From DATAGF01 sp963813355 (GTDB lineage Bacteria; Actinomycetota; Thermoleophilia; Miltoncostaeales; Miltoncostaeaceae): DNA of 64,000 nt. Within the stretch, counting starts at the first letter, position 1. Each line of letters starts with the position of its first letter. The stretch lies in contig CAWEYS010000022.1 of assembly GCA_963813355.1 (NCBI GenBank), forward strand, positions 218,127-282,126, read 5' to 3'. The notes below the pieces were generated by a model. That model was not told the DNA's origin. It searched no databases and saw only the letters and a list, made by a program, of their open reading frames with translations. Made by a program: the position numbers and the translations under genes. Shown here piece after piece: positions 35,093 through 44,562 of the stretch.

Positions 35093-35673
35093 GTGGTCTC
35101 CCCCCTCTCTCGGCCGAAGCCGAACAGTCGTTTGATCGCCCCCACCAGCGCGGTGACCGCGAGCGACAGGCCCGAGACGGGCTTCTGCGCCTCCTCCACC
35201 GCGGCGGCCCGCTCCTCGGGCGCGGCCGACAGCTGACCCTTGATGCACTCGGCGAACTGGCCGACGAGCTTGTCCGAGACGTCCTTGACCACCCCGGGCC
35301 GGCCGAGCTGGGCGGCCTGGCCGGAGAACCGCAGGTCGGTGGTCATGGCGACCTTCGTGCCGCCCTCGTCGGCCGGGCTCAGCGCCGAGTCGACCGTCGC
35401 CTCGGCGCCGCCCTTTCCGCGCGTCTCGCGCGCGCTCACGCCCAGGCGGACGGTCTTGGCCTCGTCGTCGCGGTCCAGCAGCTTCACGTCGGCCCGGAAC
35501 TGCATCCCCACCGGGCCGAGCTTGATCGCGAGCTCCGACTTCCAGGTGTGCTCGTCGACCACCTCGAGCAGCTTCGCGCCGGGCATGCAGGGCACGACCC
35601 GCTCGGCGTCCAGCAGGAGCTCGTGCGTCCGCTCCGGCGACGCCGGGACCTCGAAATCATGTTCGAGCTGCAA
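35089..35673 (-). CDS. coxG: CoxG-type SRPBCC protein
   Basis: 194 residues of the START/SRPBCC fold: FEVPASPERTHELLLDAERV at the N-terminus, then MPGAKLLEVVDEHTW, IKLGPVGMQFRADVKLL, and a C-terminal extension with a hydrophobic stretch (SLAVTALVGAIKRLFGFG). CoxG anchors molybdenum hydroxylases to the membrane and can deliver menaquinone. The C-terminal hydrophobic tail here fits membrane attachment. TTG start at 35673, overlapping the end of xdhC by 17 bp. This gene is intact, in contrast to the three downstream cox genes. Confidence 0.85.
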   Translation of the reverse strand: MQLEHDFEVPASPERTHELLLDAERVVPCMPGAKLLEVVDEHTWKSELAIKLGPVGMQFRADVKLLDRDDEAKTVRLGVSARETRGKGGAEATVDSALSPADEGGTKVAMTTDLRFSGQAAQLGRPGVVKDVSDKLVGQFAECIKGQLSAAPEERAAAVEEAQKPVSGLSLAVTALVGAIKRLFGFGRERGETT

Positions 35674-36679
35674 CGCTCTCCTTCCGGGGCGCGCGGTTCG
35701 CGACCGAGACGATCTCGGCGCCGATCGCGACCGCGACCTCCTCCGGCGTGCGCGAGGCGATCGGGAGGCCGATGGGCGCGTGGATGCGCGACAGCTGGTC
35801 CTCGTCCACGCCCTCCTCGAGCAGCTTCTCGCGCCGGCGCTCCGTGGTCCTGCGGCTGCCCATCGCGCCGATGTAGCGGGCCGGGGTGGCGAGCGCCGCC
35901 TTCAGCGCCGGCACGTCGAACTTGGCGTCGTGGGTCAGCACGCACACGGCGGTGCGCGCGTCCACGGGCGCGGTGGCGAGGAACTCGTGCGGCCACTCGC
36001 TCACCAGCTCGTCGGCGTCCGGGAACCGCTCGGGCGTGACGAAGATCGCCCGCGGGTCGCAGACCGTCACGCGGTAGCCGAGGAACTTGCCGACGGTGCA
36101 GAGCGCCGAGGCGAAATCGATGGCGCCGAAGACGTACATGGCCGGCCGCGGCACGAACGACGAGACGAAGACCTCGTCGCCGCCGACCGTCACGACCCCG
36201 CTCTCGCCCAGCTCCAGCAGGGGACGGGCCGCCGCCTCCAGCTCGTCGGCCGGGTCGGCGTCGGCGCCGACCACCCGCGGGTTGCCCGTGACGGCGCCCC
36301 CGATGGTGGTCAGGTAGGCCACCGGGCGCTCGTCGCGGACGGCCGCCGCGACCTGTTCCACGAGGGCCGGCACCATCGGCTCGACGAAGATCCCCACGTT
36401 GCCGCCGCAGGGCAGCCCGACCTCGAAGGCCTCGTCGTCGGCGTATCCGTACGTGGCCATGCGGGCCGGGGCGCCGTGCAGCACCTCCTCGGCCTGCTGG
36501 TACACGGCGGGCTCGACGCACCCGCCCGTCACCGAGCCGACGACCTCGCCGGTCTCGGACACCGCCATGACGCTGCCCGGCTCCCGCGGCGCGGACCGGT
36601 CGACCGTGACGACCGTCGCCATCGCCGCGCGCTGCCCGTCGTGGATCCAGCGCTGGAGCGTGGGCAGAACGTCCCTCAA
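35657..36679 (-). CDS. xdhC: XdhC/CoxF-family molybdenum hydroxylase maturation protein
   Basis: 340 residues. N-terminal XdhC/CoxI domain (DRSAPREPGSVMAVSETGEVVG, then SVTGGCVEPAVY). C-terminal Rossmann domain (YVFGAIDFASAL, CDPRAIFVTPERFPDADELV, YIGAMGSRRTTERR). The protein binds molybdopterin cofactor and promotes its sulfuration before insertion into xanthine-dehydrogenase/CoxL-type enzymes. TTG start at 36679. First gene of the minus-strand operon xdhC-coxG-coxS-coxL-coxM-moaA, divergent from the MoxR ATPase gene 118 bp away. The usual VFGAGHVG glycine-rich loop reads VFGAIDFA, a departure that could weaken nucleotide binding. Confidence 0.88.
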   Translation of the reverse strand: MRDVLPTLQRWIHDGQRAAMATVVTVDRSAPREPGSVMAVSETGEVVGSVTGGCVEPAVYQQAEEVLHGAPARMATYGYADDEAFEVGLPCGGNVGIFVEPMVPALVEQVAAAVRDERPVAYLTTIGGAVTGNPRVVGADADPADELEAAARPLLELGESGVVTVGGDEVFVSSFVPRPAMYVFGAIDFASALCTVGKFLGYRVTVCDPRAIFVTPERFPDADELVSEWPHEFLATAPVDARTAVCVLTHDAKFDVPALKAALATPARYIGAMGSRRTTERRREKLLEEGVDEDQLSRIHAPIGLPIASRTPEEVAVAIGAEIVSVANRAPRKESVAART

Positions 36680-36797
36680 AGGCGACCTCGGCGTCGTTCC
36701 CGGGGGCTGACCCTACGGTCGGCCCGAAAGTTCGTCAACATAATCACGAACTCCCCCGTCCGCGTCCCGTACTGCGGTCCCACGCACGGAGTCCCAC

Positions 36798-37667
36798 GTG
36801 GAATTCACCGACGTCGACCAGCTCCAGCAGGCCCTCGCGCGCGAGAGCTACATCGCCGACCGCGGCCTGGCCGTGTCCGTCTACCTGGCCCTGACGCTGG
36901 GCCGGCCGCTGCTGCTCGAGGGCGAGCCCGGGGTCGGCAAGACCGAGATCGCGCGCACGCTCGCCCGCGTCCTGCCGGCGCGGCTCATCCGCCTCCAGTG
37001 CTACGAGGGCATCGACGCCGGCCAGGCCCTCTACGAATGGAACTACTCGCGCCAGCTCCTCTACGCGCGGACGCTCCAGGAGGGATCGCTCGACCCGGAC
37101 CGCAAGGCCGCCGAGCTCTACGGGCCCGAGTTCCTGGTCGAGCGGCCCCTGTTGGCCGCCGTGCGCGCGGGCGCGGGGGCGGTGCTCCTGGTGGACGAGC
37201 TCGACCGGGCCGACGAGGAGTTCGAGGCCTTCCTGCTGGAGGTGCTCGCCGATGGCGCCGTCACCATCCCGGAGATCGGGACCGTGGTCGCCGAGACGCC
37301 GCCGGTCGTCGTGCTCACCTCGAACCGCACCCGCGAGCTGCACGACGCCCTCAAGCGCCGCTGCCTCTACCACTGGATCGACTACCCCGAGCGGGAGCGC
37401 GAGGTCCGGATCATCCGGCTGCGCGCCCCCGAGGCCTCGCAGGCCCTGGCCGAGTCGGTGGCCGAGCTGGTCGCCCGCCTGCGCGAGCTCGACCTGGCCA
37501 AGCCCCCCGGCCCCGCCGAGGCGATCGACTGGACGCGCGCGCTCGCCGCGCTCGGCATCGGGTCGGTGGATGCCCGGTCGGCAGGCGAGACGCTCGGCTG
37601 GGCGGTCAAGGGGCGGGACGACATGGCCATCGCCCGCCGCGCGGTGAGCGAGCTGCTCGGAGGGTGA
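36798..37667 (+). CDS. coxD: MoxR/CoxD-family AAA+ ATPase
   Basis: 289 residues. Walker A is GEPGVGKTEIARTLA (from about residue 43). Walker B is AVLLVDELDRADEEFEAF. The sensor-type motif is VVLTSNRTRELHDALKRRC, and the MoxR-specific HWIDYPEREREV follows. CoxD-type ATPases work with the VWA protein CoxE to install the copper or sulfur at the CoxL active site or to activate related enzymes. GTG start at 36798. The TGA overlaps the GTG of the VWA gene (GTGA). Divergent from xdhC, so it shares its regulatory region with the enzyme operon. Confidence 0.9.
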   Translation: MEFTDVDQLQQALARESYIADRGLAVSVYLALTLGRPLLLEGEPGVGKTEIARTLARVLPARLIRLQCYEGIDAGQALYEWNYSRQLLYARTLQEGSLDPDRKAAELYGPEFLVERPLLAAVRAGAGAVLLVDELDRADEEFEAFLLEVLADGAVTIPEIGTVVAETPPVVVLTSNRTRELHDALKRRCLYHWIDYPEREREVRIIRLRAPEASQALAESVAELVARLRELDLAKPPGPAEAIDWTRALAALGIGSVDARSAGETLGWAVKGRDDMAIARRAVSELLGG

Positions 37668-38764
37668 GCTCCGCCGACGCCAGCGAGCCGCTGGGCCGCG
37701 TCCGCGACCTGGCCGAGGCGCTCCGGACGGCCGGGGTGCCCGTCGGCACCGGCCGCCTGCTCGGCCTGGCCCGCGCCGCCGCCGCGGTGGGGCCCGACGA
37801 CCTCTACTGGGCCGCCCGCGCGACGCTGATCTCGCGCCGCGAGGACGTCGCGGCCTTCGACCGGGCCTTCGCGTCCGTGTTCGGGCTGTCCGCCCGGCCC
37901 GAGCCGCTCCCCCAGCCCGTCGGCGACCGGCGTCAGCGCGTGAGCGCCCCCAGCGACCTCGGCGCGAGCGCGCCGCTCGACGGCGCGTCCGAGACCTCCG
38001 TGTCGAGCCCCGTCGAGACGCTCGGGCGCAAGGACTTCTCCGGCTGCAGCGAGGACGAGCTGGCACAGATCGCCCGCCTCATGGCCCGGCTGCGGCTGCG
38101 CGCCCCGGTGCGCCGCACGCGCCGGCGCCGTCCCGCGCGCACCGGCGACCCCGATCTGCGCCGCACCCTGCGGCGCGCCATGCGGACCGGCGGCGAGCCG
38201 ATCGAGCGGGCGTGGCGCCGCCGGCGGGTGCAGCGGCGCCGGCTGCTGCTGATCCTCGACGTCTCGGGGTCGATGTCCACCTACTCGCGCGCGCTCGCCC
38301 TCTTCGCCCACGCCTCGCTGCGCGCGGGCCCCGGCGACTGGGAGGCCTTCGCGTTCGGCACGCGCCTCACGCGCATGACGCGGGCGCTGTCCGTCGCCGA
38401 CGCCGACGTCGCCATCGCCGCGGCCGCCGCCGAGGTGACCGACTGGGACGGCGGCACCCGCATCGGCGCCTCCCTCAAGCGCCTCATCGACGAGCACGGC
38501 CGGACCCGCGTCGTGCGCGGCGCGACCTGCGTGATCCTCTCGGACGGCCTCGACGTCGGCGACCCCGAGCTCCTCGGCGAGCAGATGGCGCGCCTCTCGC
38601 GCCTCGCCCACCGCGTCGTCTGGCTGAACCCGTTGAAGGGCCACGACGCCTACGAGCCCCTGGCCCGCGGCATGGCCGCCGCCCTCCCCCACGTCGACGT
38701 CTTCCGCCCCGGCCACAACCTCCAGAGCCTGGAGGATGTCGCCGACGTGATCGCCCGCCTCTAG
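37664..38764 (+). CDS. coxE: CoxE-type von Willebrand factor A protein
   Basis: 366 residues. The first ~185 are helical and basic in the middle (RRTRRRRPARTGDPDLRR). The VWA domain follows, with the complete MIDAS motif: DVSGSMS, the central Thr in DWDGGTRIG, and the Asp in ILSDGLDVGD. It partners the MoxR ATPase in metal-enzyme maturation. GTG start overlaps the coxD stop. Its TAG is interleaved with the stop of the convergent nicotinamidase-like gene (CTAG shared), leaving no terminator space. Confidence 0.9.
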   Translation: MSSADASEPLGRVRDLAEALRTAGVPVGTGRLLGLARAAAAVGPDDLYWAARATLISRREDVAAFDRAFASVFGLSARPEPLPQPVGDRRQRVSAPSDLGASAPLDGASETSVSSPVETLGRKDFSGCSEDELAQIARLMARLRLRAPVRRTRRRRPARTGDPDLRRTLRRAMRTGGEPIERAWRRRRVQRRRLLLILDVSGSMSTYSRALALFAHASLRAGPGDWEAFAFGTRLTRMTRALSVADADVAIAAAAAEVTDWDGGTRIGASLKRLIDEHGRTRVVRGATCVILSDGLDVGDPELLGEQMARLSRLAHRVVWLNPLKGHDAYEPLARGMAAALPHVDVFRPGHNLQSLEDVADVIARL

Positions 38765-39794
38765 GCGATCCTCTCGGCCAGGCCCGGCCAGGTCTCGATC
38801 GGGTCGGTGGAGCGCACGACGTGCATCCCCGCGGCCTCGTAGCGCTCGAAGGCCGCGTCAGCCTGCTCGGTGTAGTCAACGACGCCCGGGACGACGATCG
38901 GGGACGTGCAGTCCTCCAGCAGGTACGTGCACTCGGCGAGCCGCCGGAGGTCGTCGTGCTCCAGGAGGTCGTCGATCGTCCACGCCACGCAGTGGCTCTT
39001 GGCCTGGCCGGCCACGACCACCGCGTCGAAGGAGCGCAGGGTCGCGACGAGGCCGGGCGTCCTCCACCGCGAGGCGATCGCCGTCGGGCCCCTCGGTCAC
39101 CTCCGGCCCGAGCACCGAGTAGTGCTCGGTGAGGGGGTTGTCGCCCTTCACGTGGAACTCGGGGCGGCTGTGGCGGGCGACGCCGTGGAAGAAGATCGCC
39201 TCCTCGACCGCCGAGACGAGCGCGTGGCCGATGCCGCCGAGCATGGCGTGGTAGGGCCAGACGGTCAGGTCGTACTTGCGGCCCTCGGCGAGCCGGCGGG
39301 TGTAGTCGGCCAGGTGGCGGCGCGCGTAGTCGGCGTCGATCCCGAGCGCCTCTGCGACCGCGGCGTTCGCGCGCCAGCGCCCGGACGCGACGTCCTCGGC
39401 CGAGACGAGCGTGTAGGGCGCCGGGTGGCGGCCGTCCTCGTCGACGAGCCAGATCGCGTGGAACACCTGCATCGCGTGGTGGGTGTCGAGGCTGGCGAGG
39501 ACCCGCGTCACCGAGCCGAGGTTGCGATAGATCCACTCGCACAGGCGGCGGCTGTCGTCGACCGCGGCGGAGCCCGAGCGGCCGGCGACGAAGAGCTCGA
39601 AGCCCGGGATGCAGAACGTGTTCTGGACGTCGACGGCGAGCAGGCAGACGCTGAAGCCGTCCTCGGCGGCCGGGCCGAGCGGCGTGCTCGTCGGCCCAGG
39701 CCCGCGCCTCGCGTGCGCGATCCTCGTACGGGACCCGCCAGACCTCGCCGACGCGGCTGGGGTCGAAGTGCCCCGGGATTGGAAGCTCACTCAT
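38761..39794 (-). CDS. Nicotinamidase/isochorismatase-like cysteine hydrolase (2 frameshifts)
   Basis: 343 residues after removing extra bases at about 39058 and 39671. Catalytic triad: Asp in LLAVDVQNTF, Lys in FHVKGDNPLTEHYS, Cys in AKSHCVAWTIDDLL. Nicotinamidase-type metal ligands are visible in SLDTHHAMQVFH (DxH...H), and WPYHAMLGGIGHAL corresponds to the WPxHC-G-G stretch of nicotinamidases. It therefore probably hydrolyses an amide such as nicotinamide, though at ~340 residues it is longer than PncA (about 200). Its ATG overlaps the stop of the STAND gene (ATGA), tying it to that protein. Confidence 0.8.
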
Positions 39795-42365
39795 GGGCAC
39801 TCCGGGAGTCTGGCACAAGACGACCCGTCCCGGACGGCGGCCCACCGCCTCTCGCTGGCTGAGCCGGGAGCCGGCGCCGAACCTCTCGTCGAACCGATCC
39901 GACCCGAGCGCCTCGCGGATCTGCTCCGCCAGCTCGGCCTGCGGCCGCCGCAGCATCGGCCAGGCCCGCAGGCCGACCCGCCCACGGAGGCCCTCCGCCG
40001 CGCCGAGCGCCAACGCCGCCCTCCCCGGCTCGCCATCGACGAGGAACCACCGGGCGAACGCGACCAAGCACAGGGTCACGTTGGCGGTGCTGCGGGCGGC
40101 CACGCTCAAGCGCAAGGCGTCGTCGAGGAGCGTTCGCGCCTCGTCCAGGCGCCCGCGCATGGTCGCCAGGGCGCCGAGGATCGTCCGGGTCCAGGAGGCC
40201 AGCCAGGTGTGGTCGAACCGCCCCGCCAGCTCGCGCGCCTCGATCAGATGGGGCAGGGCGTCGTCCTCGCGGCCGGCGAACATCTCGAGGGAGCCGAGCG
40301 AGCCAAGGGTCATGGCGGTCCAGAAGGGCTCCTCCTGGCCGCGCAGCGAATCCAGCGCGGCCGATGCGCTTCGGATGGCGCCGTCGAAGTCGCCCGCGAT
40401 CGGGGAGGTCCACGCCGCGGCGAGCTGTGACACCGCGTGCAGGAAGGGGTCCTGGACCTGCTGCAGCAGGGGCTCGAGGCGCTCGCGGGCCGCCAGAGCC
40501 GCCTCGTCGTCGCCGACGTCGAGCGCGACCACGAGCGCCGTCCACTCCAGCTCCGCGCGAGCCCGGGGGCTCAGAGAAACGGCGGCGGGCCGGAGCCGGT
40601 CGACCCAGGCGCGGCTCTCGTCCATGTGGTCCCCGAGGAACCAGAAGGGCCAGAGGACGCGGAAGACGTGGGGCAGCGGCCCGGTGTCGTGGGCCAGGTA
40701 CCAGCGCACCGCGGCGCCGAGATTGCCCGCGTCGGCCTGCAGGCGCTCGAACCACGCGCCCTGGCCCAGCCCCCTCAGGGGACGGTCTGCCTGCTCGGCC
40801 AGCGCCCGGTAGTGATCGGCGTGGCGGCGCTCGACCTCGGCGAGGTCGGGCCGGGCGCGCAGGCGCTCGGCGACGAACTCGCGGACGGTCTCCAGCATCC
40901 GCGGCCGAGGCCCGCGCTCGGTGTCGTCGAGACGGAGGAGGCTGTGGCGCGCCAGCTCCTCGGTCATGTCGAGCGCCCGGTCCTCGTCGAGCCCCGCGAC
41001 ATCGGCGGCGGCTTCGACGGTCCAGCCGTCGACGAACACGGCGACCGTCTCCAGCAGCGACCGCTCGGCGACGTCGAGGAGGCCGACGCTCCACTCGACC
41101 GTCGCCCGCAAAGTGTGGTGGCGCGCGGGCATGTCGACCGTGCCCGACCCCAGGGCGTCGAGCGACCTCGCCAGCCGCTGCAGCAGGGCGTCGGGGTCGA
41201 GCAGCCGGGTCCGGGCCGCTGCCAGCTCGATGGCCAGCGGCAGCCCCTCCAGGCGCCGGCAGATCTCGACCACCGCCGCCGCGTTGCCCTCCGTGAGGGT
41301 GAGATCCGGGCGCACAGCGCGGGCCCGGTCGAGGAAGAGGGCGACTCCGGGCGACGCGGCCAGCTCGTTGACCGGCACGCCCGCCGGATCGGATGGCAGC
41401 GGGAGCGGGGGCACCGGATACTCACGCTCGGCCCGCAGCCGCAGCGGCGTGAGGCTCGTGGCCATGATCGCGAGACCGGGGCAGCGGGACAGGAGCTCGT
41501 CGAGGTCGCGAGCGACGTCCAGCACCTGCTCCAAGTTGTCGAGGATCAGCAGCCACCGGCCGTCGCCGAGCTGCTCGATCAGGGCCTCCTGCGGCGAGTC
41601 CATGCCCCCCAGCTCGGCCCCCAGCGCCCGTCCGATCGCCATCGGTACGAGCTCGGCTTCGTTCACTCCCTCCAGCGGCACGAACAGGGTGCCCGAGTCG
41701 AAGCGCTCGCTCAGCCGGTCGCCCACCGCCACCGCGAGCCGCGTCTTGCCGACCCCGCTCGGCCCGGTCAGGGTCAGGAGGCGCCCCCCGCCGCCGCCGA
41801 GCAGCTCGGCGATTTCGTCGATGGCCCGCTCGCGCCCCACCAGTGACGTTGTGCTGGCCGGCAGGGGGCGCGGGGAGCGGCCGGGCGGTGGCGGGCGGGC
41901 GGCGGCGAAGCGCTCGCTGAGCAGCGTCGCGAGATCGTCGCGCACCAGCCGGCCCAGCTCGCGTGCGGTGCTGAAGTACCGGTACGAGTCGGCGGCCTCC
42001 GCCCTGACCCGCCCGAGCATCTCGGTCAGGCGGGGCTCGCGGTCCGGCGCCGGCCGCTTGATGTACAGCAGGCGCGGCAGGCCTCTCGAGAGCTCGAGCT
42101 CCTCCTCCAGCCCGGAGACCTCCATCCCGGGGCCGACCAGCCCGTAGACCTGCCAGTACAGCCCGATGAAGACGTCGCTCTGGGCCAGGTAGGCCTGGTA
42201 CAGCTCTCGCGGAGGGTGCGCCCGGGCCCCTTGCTCGAACAGCACCGGCGTGAGGCGCAGCGCCGAGATTGCCCTCGAGACCGCGCGCCGCTCCTCGGCG
42301 AGCTCGCCGATCGTGGAGCTCACGAACACCCGGAGCCGCTGGTCAGGGGTCCGGATGACCGCCAT
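39791..42365 (-). CDS. DUF4062 - STAND ATPase - TPR protein (frameshifted at the end)
   Basis: 857 residues after removing one extra base at about 39842. Residues ~10-95 are a DUF4062 domain (RLRVFVSSTIGELAEERRAV; YLAQSDVFIGLYWQVYG), a TIR-like fold seen at the front of predicted conflict proteins. The STAND/NB-ARC ATPase follows, with Walker A GPSGVGKT at 201-208, Walker B RWLLILDNLEQV, and a GLPLAIELAAAR helix. The rest is helical AfsR-like/TPR repeats. STAND proteins are switch-like sensors that oligomerise on ligand binding. The corrected tail is REAVAAVRDGSSCARLPECP. The ATG at 42365 follows a GGAGG. Coupled to the nicotinamidase-like hydrolase. Confidence 0.86.
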
Positions 42366-42488
42366 CGTCCCTCCGCCCGATCACCACCAGATCGCTCCAC
42401 GCCGACGAGGACCGTCGGTGGTCTATCAGGATGAACGAGGCGGGGGCGATCGCGCGGCGACCGCGCCTACTCCCGGAGGAGTACCGGG

Positions 42489-43085
42489 TCACGCCAGGCG
42501 GGCGAGCAGGCGCTCGTAGTCCTCGGGGGTGTCCACGTCCTCGGGCGGATCGCCGCCGACCTCGGCGAGGTCGACGCGGCCGAGGTGGGTCGCCATCACG
42601 GCCCGGGCGCCGACGTCGCCGCGCAGGGCCTCGATGCCGGCCCAGGCGGGGCGGGAGAGGAGCACCGGGTGGGAGGGCCGCCCGCGGTAGGCGGCCCGCA
42701 CGACCTGCGAGCCGTGGACCCAGAACCAGTCGATGACCTCCCGGATCGCGTCGACGCGCACCTCCGGCTGGTCGCCGAGGAGGACGATCGCCGCCCGCGA
42801 CCCCTCCGGCGCGGCGTCGAGCCCCGCCCGGAGCGACGTGGACTGGCCCTCGGCGTGGCTCAGGTTGACGACGAGCTCGGCGCCGGCCGGCAGGCTCAGC
42901 GAGGACGCGATCTCGTCGCAGGCGTGGCCGAGGACCAGCCGGAGGTCGTCGATGCCCGCGGCCACCGCGGCGTCGATCGGGTACTGGAGCATGGGCCGCC
43001 CGCCGACGGGCAGGAGCTGCTTGACGCGGCCGGCGCCCATGCGGCGGCCCTCGCCGGCGGCCAGGATGACGCAGCAGACGGTCAT
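42489..43085 (-). CDS. mocA: MocA-type molybdenum cofactor cytidylyltransferase
   Basis: 198 residues with the NTP-transferase signature VILAAGEGRRMGAGRVKQLL, the DQPE active-site acidic motif (VLLGDQPEVRV), and the terminal DVDTPEDYERL. The LAAGxGxRMGxxKxL pattern with a later DQP is that of MocA, which adds CMP to make MCD, the cofactor form used by CoxL/xanthine-dehydrogenase-type enzymes. That matches the nearby cox operon, just as MobA at 12417 matches the MGD enzyme there. A NicB-like or purine-specific variant cannot be excluded. Divergent from the Mop gene. Confidence 0.88.
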   Translation of the reverse strand: MTVCCVILAAGEGRRMGAGRVKQLLPVGGRPMLQYPIDAAVAAGIDDLRLVLGHACDEIASSLSLPAGAELVVNLSHAEGQSTSLRAGLDAAPEGSRAAIVLLGDQPEVRVDAIREVIDWFWVHGSQVVRAAYRGRPSHPVLLSRPAWAGIEALRGDVGARAVMATHLGRVDLAEVGGDPPEDVDTPEDYERLLARLA

Positions 43086-43145
43086 CGGCGCGGCGACGCG
43101 GGTATCGTGCCGGCAGCCCGCGACACCCACCGCCCAGGGGGAACC

Positions 43146-43355
43146 ATGAGGATCAGCGCGCGCAACCAGCTGCCGGGCCGCGTGACCGGGCTCAAGCGTG
43201 GCGAGGCGATCGCCAACGTCGAGCTCGACGTCGGCGGCCAGCGCCTGGTCGCCTCGATCACGGTGGAGGCCGTCAACCAGCTCGGCATCGCCGAGGGGAG
43301 CGAGGTGTTCGCCGTCATCAAGGCGTCGGACGTGATGGTGGGCGTCGAGCACTAG
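43146..43355 (+). CDS. Mop-type TOBE-domain molybdate-binding protein
   Basis: 69 residues forming a single TOBE/Mop domain: RISARNQLPGRVTGLKRGEA, then VELDVGGQRLVASIT, and the closing VFAVIKASDVMVGV. Mop proteins assemble as hexamers and store molybdate or tungstate in the cytoplasm. Divergent from mocA with 60 bp between, consistent with a molybdenum-linked cluster. Start ATG preceded by AGGGGG. Confidence 0.92.
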   Translation: MRISARNQLPGRVTGLKRGEAIANVELDVGGQRLVASITVEAVNQLGIAEGSEVFAVIKASDVMVGVEH

Positions 43356-43413
43356 CGGCCCGCGCCCTCCGGGCGGGGCGAGCTTAACCCAGGGAGGGAG
43401 CGCCTCGCCCGGC

Positions 43414-44562
43414 GTGCGGCCGAGCGCGCTGTCCCTGCCCGCGGGCGTGGCCGCCTGCGTGTGGGCGGGCGCCGCCGCGCTGGCGCTCCACGAGCGGCGG
43501 GCCGCGCCGCGGCCCGAGGACGAGCCGCCCCTGCGCGACGGCCCGCCCGTGAGCGTGATCGTCCCGGCGCGCGACGAGGAGCGCGGCATCGGGGCGGCGA
43601 TCCGGAGCCTGCGCGCCCTCGAGTACCGGCCGGTGGAGGTGATCGTCGTGGACGACGAGTCGCGCGACGGCACCGCGGCGGCGGCGCGCGACGCGGCCGG
43701 CGGCGATCCCCGGGTGCGGGTCCTGACGGGCGAGCCCCTCCCGCCGGGCTGGGTCGGCAAGCCCTGGGCCTGCTGGCAGGGCGTGCGGGCCGCGCGCGGG
43801 GAGTGGCTGCTCTTCACCGATGCGGACGTCGTCCACTCGCCCGACTCGCTCGGGCGGGCGCTCGCGATGGCGCTGCGGCTCGGCCGCGGCGGCGTCACGC
43901 TGTTCCCCACGATCGAGGCCGAGGGGCCCGCCGAGCGGACGGTCATCCCCGCCGCGGCGGCGGCGATCGGCGCGTTCGTCGCGCCCGGGCCGCTGTCGCG
44001 CTCGCCCCGCAGCGCGGTCGCCATCGCCGCCGGCGGCTACATGCTGCTGGAGCGGCGCCTCTACGAGAGGGTCGGCGGGCACGCGGCCGTGCGCGGGCGG
44101 ATGGTGGACGACGTCACCCTCGCGACCCGCGTCAAGCGGGCCGGCGCGCTGCTCGTGCCGGCGCCGGCCGGAGACCTCGCTCGGCTGCGCATGTACCACG
44201 GCGCGCGCGAGGTCTGGCAGGGCTGGAGCAAGAACGCGTCCTTCGGGGTCGAGGGCGGGGCCGCCAAGGCCCTCGTCGGCGCCACGGCCGTGGCCGTCCT
44301 GGCCGTCGTGCCGCTCGCCGCGACGGCCCAGGGCGTGCGCCGCCGCGACCGGCGGCTCGCGGTCGCCGGCGCCGTCGGCACGGCGTCGCTGGTCGTCCTC
44401 CAGCGGCTCACGACCTGGGCCGTCCCGACCCCGCCGCGGTACGCGGCGACGATGCCGCTGGGCATGGTGGTCCTGTCGGCCGCCGCGATCCGGGGCGCCC
44501 TCGAGCGGCTCGCCGGCCGCGGGCCGCGCTGGCGCGGGCGGCGCTACCCGCTGGCGCGCTGA
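43414..44562 (+). CDS. Family 2 glycosyltransferase, membrane-associated
   Basis: 382 residues. An N-terminal hydrophobic helix is followed by the GT2 domain with VSVIVPARDEERGI, the DDES acidic motif, and DAD (LLFTDADVV). The region WVGKPWACWQGVRAA and C-terminal TM helices resemble carotenoid/hopanoid-type glycosyltransferases (CrtQ/HpnB-like). It transfers a sugar to a lipid or polyol acceptor at the membrane. GTG start. The last 19 bp overlap the convergent DnaJ-like gene. Confidence 0.85.
   Translation: MRPSALSLPAGVAACVWAGAAALALHERRAAPRPEDEPPLRDGPPVSVIVPARDEERGIGAAIRSLRALEYRPVEVIVVDDESRDGTAAAARDAAGGDPRVRVLTGEPLPPGWVGKPWACWQGVRAARGEWLLFTDADVVHSPDSLGRALAMALRLGRGGVTLFPTIEAEGPAERTVIPAAAAAIGAFVAPGPLSRSPRSAVAIAAGGYMLLERRLYERVGGHAAVRGRMVDDVTLATRVKRAGALLVPAPAGDLARLRMYHGAREVWQGWSKNASFGVEGGAAKALVGATAVAVLAVVPLAATAQGVRRRDRRLAVAGAVGTASLVVLQRLTTWAVPTPPRYAATMPLGMVVLSAAAIRGALERLAGRGPRWRGRRYPLAR

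Noticed and set aside
31379..36679. Calling the operon an aerobic CO dehydrogenase
   Set aside because: The active-site loop is AYRGAGR, not AYRCSFR, so only form-II/CoxL-like can be claimed.
37664..38764. VWA/MoxR pair as a stand-alone conflict (MoxR-VWA ternary) system
   Set aside because: Position opposite the cox operon and similarity to CoxD/CoxE make a maturation role the simpler explanation.
38484..39794. Continuation of the STAND reading frame past its C-terminus to give 1293 residues
   Set aside because: The extension is an out-of-frame reading of the nicotinamidase-like gene. Removing one extra base at about 39842 gives a natural stop at 39791 with ATGA overlap.
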